Under the pieces are notes generated by a model, which did no database searches, was not told where the DNA came from, and saw only the letters and a list, made by a program, of their open reading frames with translations. This document shows positions 1-5,962 of a stretch of 6,536 bases of DNA, piece after piece. Origin of the DNA: OCS116 cluster bacterium (GTDB taxonomy: Bacteria > Pseudomonadota > Alphaproteobacteria > Rhizobiales > OSC116); NCBI GenBank assembly GCA_002402005.2, contig NVUS02000266.1, forward strand, positions 1-6,536, read 5' to 3'. The position numbers and the translations under genes were made by a program. Numbering within the stretch: position 1 is the stretch's first letter; each line of letters starts with the position of its first letter.

Positions 1-1125
1 AAATCCAACCAAAAGAATTTGGGCACGATTAAGTCATCAAATCTATGCGCAGAAATCGCAGAATTTTCCTCAAAAGAAGAAACCGCAGTTTGTAATTTAG
101 CCTCAATCGCCTTGCCAAAATTTGTGCAAGCTGATGGCACATTCGATTATCAAGGTCTCTACGATGTGGCTTACAACGCCACCATCAACCTCAACAACGT
201 CATTGATGTCAACTATTACCCAACCCCAAAAACCGACATTTCCAACAACCGTCATCGTCCGATTGGTTTGGGTATGCAGGGCTTGGCCGATGTTTATTTC
301 AAAATGGGCATTGCGTATGACAGCGATGAAGCTGCTGACATCAACCGCAAAGCGTTCGAAACCATCTATTTCGCCTCTGTAACGGCTTCTAAAGATGCCG
401 CCAAAGAGTCTGGCGCCTACGAAACATACCAAGGCTCACCAATGAGCGAAGGCGAATTCCAATTCGATATGTGGGATGCACAAAATCAAGGCCCTAAAGC
501 CGCTGGTCATGAGCTGATGTGGGATTGGGATGCACTTCGCAAAGAAGTTGCCGAACATGGCGTGCGCAACAGCTTGCTAACCGCTTGTATGCCAACCGCT
601 TCAACCGGCATCATTTTGGGCAATACCGAAACTTTCCAAGCCCAAACCTCAAATCTATACAAACGCCAAACATTGTCGGGTGAGTTCATGCTCATCAACC
701 GTCACTTGGTTGAAGACCTGTCTAAGCTAAACCTGTGGAATGCCGAAATGCGCGACAAAATCGTCATCGAGAATGGCAGCGTGCAAAACATTCCGGAAAT
801 TTCAACCAAGCTCAAAGAAATCTACAAAACAGTTTGGGAAATCAGCCAAAAAACCATCATCAACATGTCGGCACAACGCGCGCCGTTCATTGATCAATCT
901 CAATCAATGAATTTATGGCTAGAAGATGCCAGCTTTGGTCAAGTGAACAGTATGCATTTCTATGCTTGGAAATCAGGTCTCAAAACCGGCATGTATTATC
1001 TGCGTTCAAAACCCGCGGCATCCAATGTTAAAGTCACAGTGTCATCCGACAAAAAGACTGAAACAGTGATCGCGACACCACAGGTCGATTGTACCGATGA
1101 AATCTGTGTGGTTTGCTCCGCTTAA
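1..1125 (+). CDS. nrdA: Ribonucleoside-diphosphate reductase, class I large (alpha) subunit, 5'-truncated
   Basis: NrdA reduces ribonucleoside diphosphates to deoxyribonucleotides in the cytoplasm, using a radical delivered by NrdB. The frame is open from base 1, so the gene enters from upstream; 374 codons are visible, covering the C-terminal part of the protein. Visible motifs are NLCAE (codons 14-18), matching the catalytic Asn, thiyl-radical Cys and Glu, and Cys31, matching the second redox cysteine. The MPTAST phosphate-loop segment is at codons 197-202, and the radical-relay Tyr pair is at 332-333 in GMYYLRSKP. The tail carries three cysteines (364, 369, 372) that would pass electrons from thioredoxin or glutaredoxin to the active site. 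The 15-residue gap between the two active-site cysteines matches the eukaryote-like class I form (as in human R1) rather than E. coli (23). nrdB follows 74 bases downstream, probably in one operon. The N-terminal allosteric region and the promoter lie outside the window. Confidence 0.96.
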   Translation, partial: KSNQKNLGTIKSSNLCAEIAEFSSKEETAVCNLASIALPKFVQADGTFDYQGLYDVAYNATINLNNVIDVNYYPTPKTDISNNRHRPIGLGMQGLADVYFKMGIAYDSDEAADINRKAFETIYFASVTASKDAAKESGAYETYQGSPMSEGEFQFDMWDAQNQGPKAAGHELMWDWDALRKEVAEHGVRNSLLTACMPTASTGIILGNTETFQAQTSNLYKRQTLSGEFMLINRHLVEDLSKLNLWNAEMRDKIVIENGSVQNIPEISTKLKEIYKTVWEISQKTIINMSAQRAPFIDQSQSMNLWLEDASFGQVNSMHFYAWKSGLKTGMYYLRSKPAASNVKVTVSSDKKTETVIATPQVDCTDEICVVCSA

Positions 1126-1148
1126 ACCAGTTCATGTCCCACAATTAA

Positions 1149-1174
1149 CGGTCAAGGCATATACGCCTTGACCG
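1149..1174 (+). other. Perfect 10-bp hairpin in the nrdA-nrdB spacer
   Basis: The arms cggtcaaggc (1149-1158) and gccttgaccg (1165-1174) are perfect inverted repeats around a six-base loop, atatac. No T tract follows on either strand, so it does not look like an ordinary intrinsic terminator. The base run after it on the + strand is A-rich and leads into the nrdB start. A processing or mRNA-stability hairpin that sets the nrdA:nrdB ratio is possible, but that role is inferred. Confidence 0.6.
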
Positions 1175-1199
1175 CCACCAAAAAAAGAAAGCTAGAGCC

Positions 1200-2189
1200 A
1201 TGATCTCTAAAGGCGTCACTTCCATATTCCCCATTCAATATACTGAAATTTGGGATCGTTATAAAACTCACGTTCAATCCTTCTGGACACCCGAAGAAGT
1301 GTCATTCGCTGAGGATTTACGCGATCTAGAAAAACTAAATGATGGCGAAAAACGCTTCATCAATCATGTATTGGCATTTTTCGCCAATTCTGAAGCGATG
1401 ATTAACGAAAATCTAGCCTCACGCTTTTACAAAGAAATCCTCATCCCCGAAGCCCGCTGCTTCATCACCATGCAAATGCTCAACGAAAGCATTCATGCCG
1501 AGGTTTACGCCCTACAAATCGAAACCTACGTCACCGACCCCGTCGAAAAAGATAAATTATTCGATGCCGTCGATAACATCCCCTGCATCCACAAAAAAGC
1601 CGAATGGGTCACCAAGTGGCTCAATGGCGATCAAAACCTGCTCATGCGTCTCATTGGCTTCGGCCTAGTTGAAGGCCTGTTCTTCGCTGGCTCATTCTGC
1701 GCCATCTATTATTTCCGCAAACGCGGCCTCATGCCAGGCCTATCCACATCCAACGATTGGATCGCCCGCGACGAGGGCATGCATTTCAGCTTTTCAGCTC
1801 TGATGTATCATACACTAAACGATAAATTCAAAGCCGGCACACTCACCGACAAAGAAATCCATAGTCTCGACCTGATCGACAGCACCGTCAGCCAAGCGCA
1901 ATTCGAAGAAATCGTCCGCGAGGCCGTAGAATTCGAACAAGAATTCGTAGACGACGCCCTACCAGTCGACCTAATCGGCATGAATAAAGATCTTATGGCA
2001 AAATACATCGAAGCCGTCGCCGACCGCATCGCCGACCTATTCGGCTTTGACCGTGTTTTCAACACAGAAAACCCCTTCGATTTTATGCGCGCTCTAGACG
2101 TAGAAAATGTAACAAATTTCTTCGAAAAACGCGTCACAGAATACAAACGCCCCTCAGACCGCAACATCTCTTTCGACGAAGACTTCTAA
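1200..2189 (+). CDS. nrdB: Ribonucleoside-diphosphate reductase, class I small (beta) subunit
   Basis: NrdB is the ferritin-like, dimetal-carrying radical generator that partners NrdA. At 329 residues it has the family's usual length. By alignment with known R2 proteins, the metal ligands are Glu65 (in FANSEAMINENL), Glu96 and His99 (NESIH), Glu158 (VEGLFF), and Glu192 and His195 (DEGMH). Tyr103, in the order E-x2-H-x3-Y, is the expected stable-radical tyrosine. Tyr315 near the C-terminus fits the mobile radical-transfer tyrosine. The acidic tail ending FDEDF resembles the R1-docking peptide. The first ligand is Glu where E. coli and mammalian R2 have Asp, which is unusual with the tyrosine retained. 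The ATG at 1200 is favoured because the FPIQYTEIW segment, near the usual N-terminus, follows within ten residues. The Shine-Dalgarno is weak (only a GAG close to the ATG), so translation may depend on coupling with nrdA. Codons often end in C, unlike the acetyltransferase genes further on. Confidence 0.96.
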   Translation: MISKGVTSIFPIQYTEIWDRYKTHVQSFWTPEEVSFAEDLRDLEKLNDGEKRFINHVLAFFANSEAMINENLASRFYKEILIPEARCFITMQMLNESIHAEVYALQIETYVTDPVEKDKLFDAVDNIPCIHKKAEWVTKWLNGDQNLLMRLIGFGLVEGLFFAGSFCAIYYFRKRGLMPGLSTSNDWIARDEGMHFSFSALMYHTLNDKFKAGTLTDKEIHSLDLIDSTVSQAQFEEIVREAVEFEQEFVDDALPVDLIGMNKDLMAKYIEAVADRIADLFGFDRVFNTENPFDFMRALDVENVTNFFEKRVTEYKRPSDRNISFDEDF

Positions 2190-2257
2190 TCCGCAAACTC
2201 AGAATTTGCAGCATCGCACCAAGTTGCAAATGATGAATATATGGTAGGCACCAAAGC

Positions 2258-2327
2258 TCAGAGTTCCAACATATTCGCGCCGCCCAAGCTTAATGCACTA
2301 AGATTGGGTGGTGAATATGCTCTCTGA
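2258..2327. other. Long imperfect stem-loop in the nrdB-cupin intergenic region
   Basis: This lies in a 266-bp gene-free stretch (2190-2455). Outer arms tcagag (2258-2263) and ctctga (2322-2327) enclose catattc (2270-2276) with gaatatg (2313-2319). Inside these, gccgcccaa (2279-2287) pairs with ttgggtggt (2304-2312), using two G-T pairs, and ctta (2289-2292) pairs with taag (2299-2302) around the loop atgcac. That is about 26 pairs with small internal loops. No T tract follows it, so a standard terminator is unlikely. It could be a small dispersed palindromic element, a 3'-UTR structure of nrdB mRNA or a structured RNA. A smaller repeat, atttgca (2204-2210) and tgcaaat (2225-2231), lies just upstream. 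The rest of the stretch shows nothing recognisable except the cupin -10 box. Confidence 0.5.
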
Positions 2328-2419
2328 TCAGCGACCAAGTGGCTTAGTAAGCGATACGCAGTGCCAACAAAAATGCAAACTTCCAGAGCTTAGGTAGAAG
2401 CATCCTTTAGCTCAACACA

Positions 2420-2425
2420 TATAAT
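2420..2425 (+). promoter_or_regulatory. Candidate -10 box for the cupin gene
   Basis: An exact TATAAT occurs 30 bases before the cupin ATG, which would give a leader of about 22-25 bases. No good TTGACA-like -35 box lies 16-18 bases upstream (gaagca sits at the 17-base spacing), so the promoter is either weak or activator-dependent. The ribosome site is also weak, a GGA about eight bases before the ATG. Confidence 0.35.
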
Positions 2426-2455
2426 TTGGCAGTCTCTAACTAATGGAACAAAACC

Positions 2456-2827
2456 ATGTCCCTTCCAGAAACCATAAACCTAACCGAAGCCTATAAATCC
2501 GTCACCGCCCAATGGACGCCAAAAATCCTCGCCCAAGTCAACAATCAATATGTAAAAATAGCCAAAATACAAAATGAATTTGTCTGGCACAAACATGACG
2601 ACAGCGATGAGCTATTCTTCATCGTCAAAGGCCAGCTCAAAATGCAATATGAGGGCAGGGACGTCCACCTCAACGAAGGCGACATCCACGTCGTCCCCAA
2701 AGGCATCATGCACAACCCCTATGCCGAAAACGAATGTTACGTCATGTTCATAGAAACTACCGACACATCCCACACCGGCGATGTGGTCACCGAGCGCACC
2801 CGCTCAATTGATGAACAGTTATACTAA
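2456..2827 (+). CDS. Small single-domain cupin protein
   Basis: This 123-residue protein is a single cupin_2-type beta-barrel. Cupin motif 1 is visible as His45, His47, Glu52 and Gly59 in the order HKH-x4-E-x6-G. Motif 2 is GDIHVVPKGIMHNP, with Gly75, Asp76, Pro81 and His86. The three histidines and the glutamate would hold one divalent metal. There is no signal peptide, so it should be cytoplasmic. The tail segment HTGDVVTERTRSIDEQLY is, from memory, typical of stand-alone bacterial cupins annotated only as 'cupin domain-containing protein' or related to mannose-6-phosphate isomerase C-terminal domains. Substrate and reaction cannot be read from the sequence. It has its own -10 box upstream and a strong hairpin terminator downstream, which makes it a monocistronic unit. 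Codon use is similar to nrdB. Confidence 0.9.
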   Translation: MSLPETINLTEAYKSVTAQWTPKILAQVNNQYVKIAKIQNEFVWHKHDDSDELFFIVKGQLKMQYEGRDVHLNEGDIHVVPKGIMHNPYAENECYVMFIETTDTSHTGDVVTERTRSIDEQLY

Positions 2828-2932
2828 GCCGGCAATTATTCTAAGCTAGCAATTTCACCAGACCATCAACTCTACCAAACCACCAGCCCAGCGCACAAAC
2901 ACAATCAAATCAACATTCATCCTATAAGCAAA

Positions 2933-2962
2933 AAAAATAGACCGAGCGTTCGGTCTATTTTT
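2933..2962. terminator. Bidirectional intrinsic terminator between convergent genes
   Basis: A 13-bp perfect stem (aaaaatagaccga paired with tcggtctattttt) closes a four-base loop, gcgt. The A run on the left and T run on the right give a U tract in transcripts of both strands. It sits 105 bases after the cupin stop and about 30 bases beyond the end of the DUF2852 gene on the other strand, so it can end both. Confidence 0.88.
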
Positions 2963-2992
2963 AATTTATCGCTTATAATAAATCCCACTCAC

Positions 2993-3430
2993 CTAGCCGT
3001 CAGTTTCCCGATCCGCCTTAAACCGCTCAAACATAGCTTTGTCTTCCGCCGCCTGTTTAAATGCCTGATATTCATTAAAAGCTTTTTCTTCTTCAGCCAT
3101 CTTAGCAAAAGCCGATTTGTCAGCCTCATCAAACTCAGTATCACGCGCTGCGCGATGCTCATTAAACGCCGCATTGTCATGGTTGTAATTTTGGCTTCTA
3201 TAATTGTCACGTGCCGATGCCCATAAATCCGGTTGCTTAAAATCAGCCCCCTGCGTCATGCGCTTCCAAAAATCCTTAAACATGCCGACAAGGTTTATAT
3301 TCTTGCCCAATGTCAACACGGCCAACAATACCAAACCAAATGGCATAAATACCAAAAATGCAATCACCATCATGCCAACATTGCTGCTGCGCCAATTGCT
3401 CGTGCCGCCTTCGGCCATTTTATGTGTCAT
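2993..3430 (-). CDS. DUF2852 family membrane-anchored protein
   Basis: This 145-residue protein has a short polar N-terminus, one strongly hydrophobic segment (about residues 18-41, rich in V, M, F and L) and a long charged C-terminal part. The C-terminal half contains NAAFNEHRAA (86-95) and the acidic-basic helical stretch FAKMAEEEKAFNEYQAFKQA, ending in KAMFERFKADRE. This layout of one membrane helix, an 'N-x-AF-x-x-HR' segment, then E- and K-rich helices and an 'F-x-RF' ending matches the DUF2852 family of Alphaproteobacteria as I remember it. The function of that family is unknown. The protein is probably in the inner membrane with the charged helices in the cytoplasm, forming a coiled coil or binding a partner. 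The ATG at 3430 is supported by an AAGGAA Shine-Dalgarno five bases upstream. The gene is transcribed away from the Fe-S gene and ends at the shared terminator. Confidence 0.85.
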   Translation of the reverse strand: MTHKMAEGGTSNWRSSNVGMMVIAFLVFMPFGLVLLAVLTLGKNINLVGMFKDFWKRMTQGADFKQPDLWASARDNYRSQNYNHDNAAFNEHRAARDTEFDEADKSAFAKMAEEEKAFNEYQAFKQAAEDKAMFERFKADRETDG

Positions 3431-3435
3431 AATAT

Positions 3436-3441
3436 TTCCTT
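3436..3441 (-). promoter_or_regulatory. Ribosome binding site for the DUF2852 gene
   Basis: AAGGAA on the minus strand lies five bases before the ATG at 3430. This spacing selects Met1 over the in-frame Met5. Confidence 0.7.
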
Positions 3442-3456
3442 CGCTGTTACCTCATA

Positions 3457-3484
3457 GAGATAGATATGAATTCCACATTTTCAA
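3457..3484 (-). promoter_or_regulatory. Possible promoter for the DUF2852 gene
   Basis: On the minus strand, TTGAAA (3479-3484) is followed after 16 bases by TATCTC (3457-3462). The -35 match is good and the -10 match is poor. The position, about 25 bases before the start codon, fits a short leader. This is a weak call. Confidence 0.25.
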
Positions 3485-3489
3485 GGGCA

Positions 3490-3516
3490 ATTGTCATTCC
3501 AATGGCACATTGTCAT
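3490..3516. repeat. Direct repeat ATTGTCAT in the divergent intergenic region
   Basis: ATTGTCAT occurs at 3490-3497 and again at 3509-3516, a period of 19 bases, between the divergent DUF2852 and Fe-S genes. Each copy contains a TTGTCA that could act as a -35 box toward the Fe-S gene. The second is followed after 15 bases by TATAGC (3531-3536). The pair could also be a tandem regulator site. Chance similarity is not excluded. Confidence 0.3.
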
Positions 3517-3573
3517 CACAACAAAAATCCTATAGCCTGTTTAGAATGAATATAAACTATAGGGAGTGAATAC

Positions 3574-4206
3574 ATGTCCAGATCATATGAAGGCCAACAC
3601 GTAATCATTAGTTTTGAGTCCAGAAAATGCATTCACGCCCGAAAATGCGCACAAAACGCCCCTCACATTTTCAACGTAAATGCTGATGGTGATTGGATAC
3701 AGCCCGATAAGGGCGAAGTACAACAAGCCATTGATGTCGCCAACCTATGCCCATCAGGCGCCATCACTTATCAACTAAAAAACAATACGCCCACCCCAGA
3801 GGTCAAAGTCAATACTGCCCATATATGGGAAAACGGCCCCCTTGCCCTACGTGGCAATCTAAACATCGAAAACCATGGCGCAAGCCAAAATGCCACTCTG
3901 TGCCGCTGCGGATTAAGCCGCAAAAAACCATTCTGCGATGGTGCACATATCAAAGGTGAGTTTCAAGCCACCGGCGAGGTGGATGCGGCCGAGTCAGAAT
4001 CTACTGAGCAAACCGGCGGCCAATTGAATGTAAAACCACTTAAAGATGGCCCTTTATACGTCACTGGCAATTTAGAAATATGTGCTGGCTCAGGGCGGCT
4101 TGTCAAACGCGGCAGCAAAATGGCGCTATGTCGCTGTGGCCAATCCAACAACAAACCATTCTGTGATGGAACTCACAAATCAATCGGTTTCACCGCCGAA
4201 GGCTGA
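3574..4206 (+). CDS. Iron-sulfur protein: Fer4_19 domain plus two CDGSH domains
   Basis: This 210-residue protein has three cluster-binding modules. Residues 8-67 resemble the Fer4_19 family (E. coli YjdI-like), with Cys19-x-His21-x3-Cys25 and Cys59-Pro-Ser-Gly-Ala. Residues 83-125 form a CDGSH domain with Cys110, Cys112, Cys121 and His125. Residues 153-201 form a second CDGSH domain with Cys186, Cys188, Cys197 and His201. Each CDGSH module is preceded by a 'GPL-x3-GNL' strand segment, so the two halves are an internal duplication. An acidic linker (131-150) separates them. CDGSH domains bind [2Fe-2S] with three Cys and one His and are redox- and pH-sensitive. There is no signal or membrane segment, so it is probably a cytoplasmic electron carrier or cluster-transfer protein; its partner is unknown. 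An AGGGAG ribosome site lies seven bases before the ATG. It converges on the TfoX_C gene with only eight bases between them and no visible terminator. Confidence 0.93.
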   Translation: MSRSYEGQHVIISFESRKCIHARKCAQNAPHIFNVNADGDWIQPDKGEVQQAIDVANLCPSGAITYQLKNNTPTPEVKVNTAHIWENGPLALRGNLNIENHGASQNATLCRCGLSRKKPFCDGAHIKGEFQATGEVDAAESESTEQTGGQLNVKPLKDGPLYVTGNLEICAGSGRLVKRGSKMALCRCGQSNNKPFCDGTHKSIGFTAEG

Positions 4207-4214
4207 TTACCAGC

Positions 4215-4583
4215 TCATGGCTTGTCATTATTGACCAATTCTTTTAGCTCAGCTTTTCGCTCTGGAGTTATATCGCGCCAGTCGGTATCGGTCAGCGCGC
4301 CTTCAATGCCCCATAAAAAATTTAGCGTCACTTGCGGCCCCACAAAAAACTTAAGCGCGTGATATGCCGCCACTGCCCCCACCTTATGTAGCTCTTGCGG
4401 GGTGGTGATGCCGGCCTTGATCAAGTTTCTTTCCGAATTCGGGCCAAGGTTGCGCATTTCAGCAATTTTAGGTGTCATTTTCTCATTTTGAACCATAACC
4501 TGACCTATATTTGACATTCCGCTGGGTAAACTTATCAACCGTTGTACAGGAATTGTATCAGATTTGGAATTTAAATAAACCAT
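4215..4583 (-). CDS. TfoX/Sxy C-terminal-domain protein (stand-alone)
   Basis: Residues 43-117 match the TfoX C-terminal domain. The conserved MRNLGPNSE opening is followed by an AGI-x-T-x2-EL helix-turn segment, a GAV-x-AY motif, the L-x-FLWGIEGAL segment and a W-x3-TPE-x-K ending. In gammaproteobacteria TfoX/Sxy has an extra N-terminal domain and activates competence genes with CRP. Here that domain is absent, as in many short alphaproteobacterial homologues, whose role is unsettled. The helix-hairpin-helix-like opening is compatible with nucleic-acid or protein contact, which is inference. The start is uncertain: the longest frame begins at 4583, but Met23 (4517), Met30 (4496) and Met36 (4478) also precede the conserved domain. 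None has a strong Shine-Dalgarno, and a TACAAT at 4552-4557 (minus strand) could be a -10 box favouring an internal start. The residues before the domain show no recognisable motif. Confidence 0.8.
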   Translation of the reverse strand: MVYLNSKSDTIPVQRLISLPSGMSNIGQVMVQNEKMTPKIAEMRNLGPNSERNLIKAGITTPQELHKVGAVAAYHALKFFVGPQVTLNFLWGIEGALTDTDWRDITPERKAELKELVNNDKP

Positions 4584-4839
4584 TTATTAATGCTGAATCA
4601 CCCCAATATAGTTAATATATAAATACAAAGTATAATGAATTGAACCATAGATAAACATTAACTGTTTCAATTAGTTACCTGTTAATCATACAAAATAAAA
4701 TTTGATATAAATACCTTATATTCGCCGAACAATAAGCGTAAATTACAGTCACGATTTAAAAAAATGGACGCCTGATGGGGATGGCGAATATTTACAAATT
4801 TTGGCTATATATAAGCAGCCAATAGAAACATGGTGATAT
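4584..4839. other. AT-rich gene-free spacer upstream of the acetyltransferase pair
   Basis: No gene is visible in this 256-bp stretch. It is very AT-rich; the line 4621-4680 has 14 G or C in 60. An exact TATAAT at 4631-4636 lacks a convincing -35 box. A 7-bp inverted repeat, aattgaa (4638-4644) and ttcaatt (4666-4672), may be chance in such sequence. The promoter for the downstream pair probably lies here, but I cannot place it. A GGTGA at 4832-4836, three bases before the ATG at 4840, is a possible ribosome site. Confidence 0.5.
4718..4791. repeat. Separated 9-bp inverted repeat
   Basis: atattcgcc (4718-4726) and ggcgaatat (4783-4791) are exact reverse complements with 56 bases between them, upstream of the first acetyltransferase gene. 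This could be an operator pair, a leader structure or chance. The flanking bases do not extend the match by more than one wobble pair. Confidence 0.3.
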
Positions 4840-5916
4840 ATGTTAAATTCAAATTTCGATCAGCTATCGGCTTCATCAGATGCCAAAAGCATCGCTCATA
4901 ATGATGATAAAAATAACATCTTTTCCTCTCCCCATTGGTTTGAGGGTGGCTTAGAAGAAAACATCTTCTCATTCTTTGAAGGTGGCGAAGAGCAAGGCTC
5001 CAATGCCATTCATGTAAAGTTTAACAATGTAATGGGTTTCAAATCTGCCGAAATGGCTGGTGAGCCGTATATACAATATAATGACATGATTAAAAATGGC
5101 GCTCAATCGGTCGATGGGTTTATGGAATATTTTCTAAAATACCTAAAAACCAATAAAGTCGATGCCTTACATTTACATAATGTACGGGGCGATGCGCATA
5201 TCTTCGAATATTGCCAAGCAAACGGCATTATTTTAGAACAAAAACAGGCGCCGTTTTTAAACATGACCAATTATGCCGATTTTGATGCCTATTTTGATTC
5301 ATTGAGCAAACAAACCCGTTATAAATATAAAAAATTACTCAGAACTCATGAGTGTGAATATAATATTTATGTTGATGATGAAATTAGCCGCGGGCTTGTT
5401 GAGCATATATTGGCACAAAAATCCGCTCAGTTGGATTTGCGTGGGCAAACCAGTAGATTGTTTTCCGATCAAGCCAAAATGGCACAATTGGCCGATAAAT
5501 TAAGCACACCAAGTGCCGATTACAAAACCTATATCTCTACCTTTAAAATTGATGGCGTCATTGCCTCATCATCAGTATTTTTCATTAAAAATGGCACGCT
5601 ATATTTCTATATATTGGCGATGGATGATGATTATGCCAAATTAAGCCCCGGCAATAATATTGTGCTTAAAAACATCGAGGCGGCGTATAGCCTCAATTGC
5701 CATACGTTTGATTTTTTAGCGCCAAATGACATTTATAAATTAAAATGGTCACGTGGTGATGCCATGCCAGTATATGATATATTGTTGCCCGTCACCACCA
5801 AAGGTAAATTGATTGGGCTTGGTTATTTGAAATTTATCCGCCCAATTTTAAAGAAAGTATATTTATCTGTTAAGAACCATTCTCTTTTTAAGCGATTTTA
5901 CAAGCTTATGAAGTAA
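4840..5916 (+). CDS. BioF2-like (CelD-type) GNAT acetyltransferase
   Basis: This 358-residue protein resembles the BioF2-like acetyltransferase family (Acetyltransf_6), which has two GNAT-type halves. Typical segments are FDAYFDSLSKQTRYKYKKLL (148-167) and a beta-strand pair around 229-262 (TYISTFKIDGVIASSSVF, then TLYFYILAMDDDY). A segment LSPGNNIVLKNIEAAY (268-283) is where acyl-CoA contact is expected. FDFLAPNDIYKLKW (290-303) is the family's usual closing motif. Relatives include CelD/BcsL-like proteins of exopolysaccharide clusters; the acceptor here is unknown. The extreme C-terminus (about 330-358) is basic with aromatic residues and could touch the membrane. There is no signal peptide. 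The gene is richer in A/T-ending codons than nrdB (21 G/C of 60 in 5341-5400 against 29 of 60 in 1981-2040). A paralogue starts 46 bases downstream, probably co-transcribed. The start at 4840 is the first ATG in this frame with a plausible GGTGA site. Confidence 0.85.
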   Translation: MLNSNFDQLSASSDAKSIAHNDDKNNIFSSPHWFEGGLEENIFSFFEGGEEQGSNAIHVKFNNVMGFKSAEMAGEPYIQYNDMIKNGAQSVDGFMEYFLKYLKTNKVDALHLHNVRGDAHIFEYCQANGIILEQKQAPFLNMTNYADFDAYFDSLSKQTRYKYKKLLRTHECEYNIYVDDEISRGLVEHILAQKSAQLDLRGQTSRLFSDQAKMAQLADKLSTPSADYKTYISTFKIDGVIASSSVFFIKNGTLYFYILAMDDDYAKLSPGNNIVLKNIEAAYSLNCHTFDFLAPNDIYKLKWSRGDAMPVYDILLPVTTKGKLIGLGYLKFIRPILKKVYLSVKNHSLFKRFYKLMK

Positions 5917-5953
5917 AATTTAACTTATTTTCCTTAACCTAGCCATATTGTTT

Positions 5954-5958
5954 AGGGA
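5954..5958 (+). promoter_or_regulatory. Ribosome binding site for the second acetyltransferase copy
   Basis: AGGGA lies four bases before ATG 5963. It favours this start over the TTG at 5948, which lies upstream of the site. Confidence 0.5.
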
Positions 5959-5962
5959 AACT

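Noticed and set aside
19..21. TTG at 19 as the start of nrdA
   Set aside because: The frame is open to base 1 and the residues before the TTG (KSNQKN) continue the conserved NrdA segment, so the gene is cut by the window edge rather than starting here.
103..432. Open frame on the minus strand inside nrdA
   Set aside because: It lies fully within strongly conserved NrdA coding sequence and its translation shows no recognisable motif; it is a shadow frame.
1392..1512. NrdB as a class Ic (tyrosine-free) R2
   Set aside because: Glu65 is Ic-like, but Tyr103 occupies the radical position that is Phe in class Ic.
1808..2167. Minus-strand open frame inside nrdB
   Set aside because: It overlaps the metal-ligand and C-terminal part of NrdB, and its serine- and arginine-rich translation is typical of antisense frames.
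2342..2352. Palindrome gcttagtaagc in the nrdB-cupin spacer
   Set aside because: It is only five bases per arm around a single centre base, too short to fold as a hairpin, with no second copy suggesting an operator.
3204..3569. Plus-strand open frame over the DUF2852 gene and the divergent spacer
   Set aside because: The minus-strand gene has a membrane helix, a family match and a good ribosome site; this frame has none of these and would run through the promoter region of the Fe-S gene.
5948..5950. TTG at 5948 as the start of the second acetyltransferase
   Set aside because: An AGGGA ribosome site lies after this codon and in front of the ATG at 5963.
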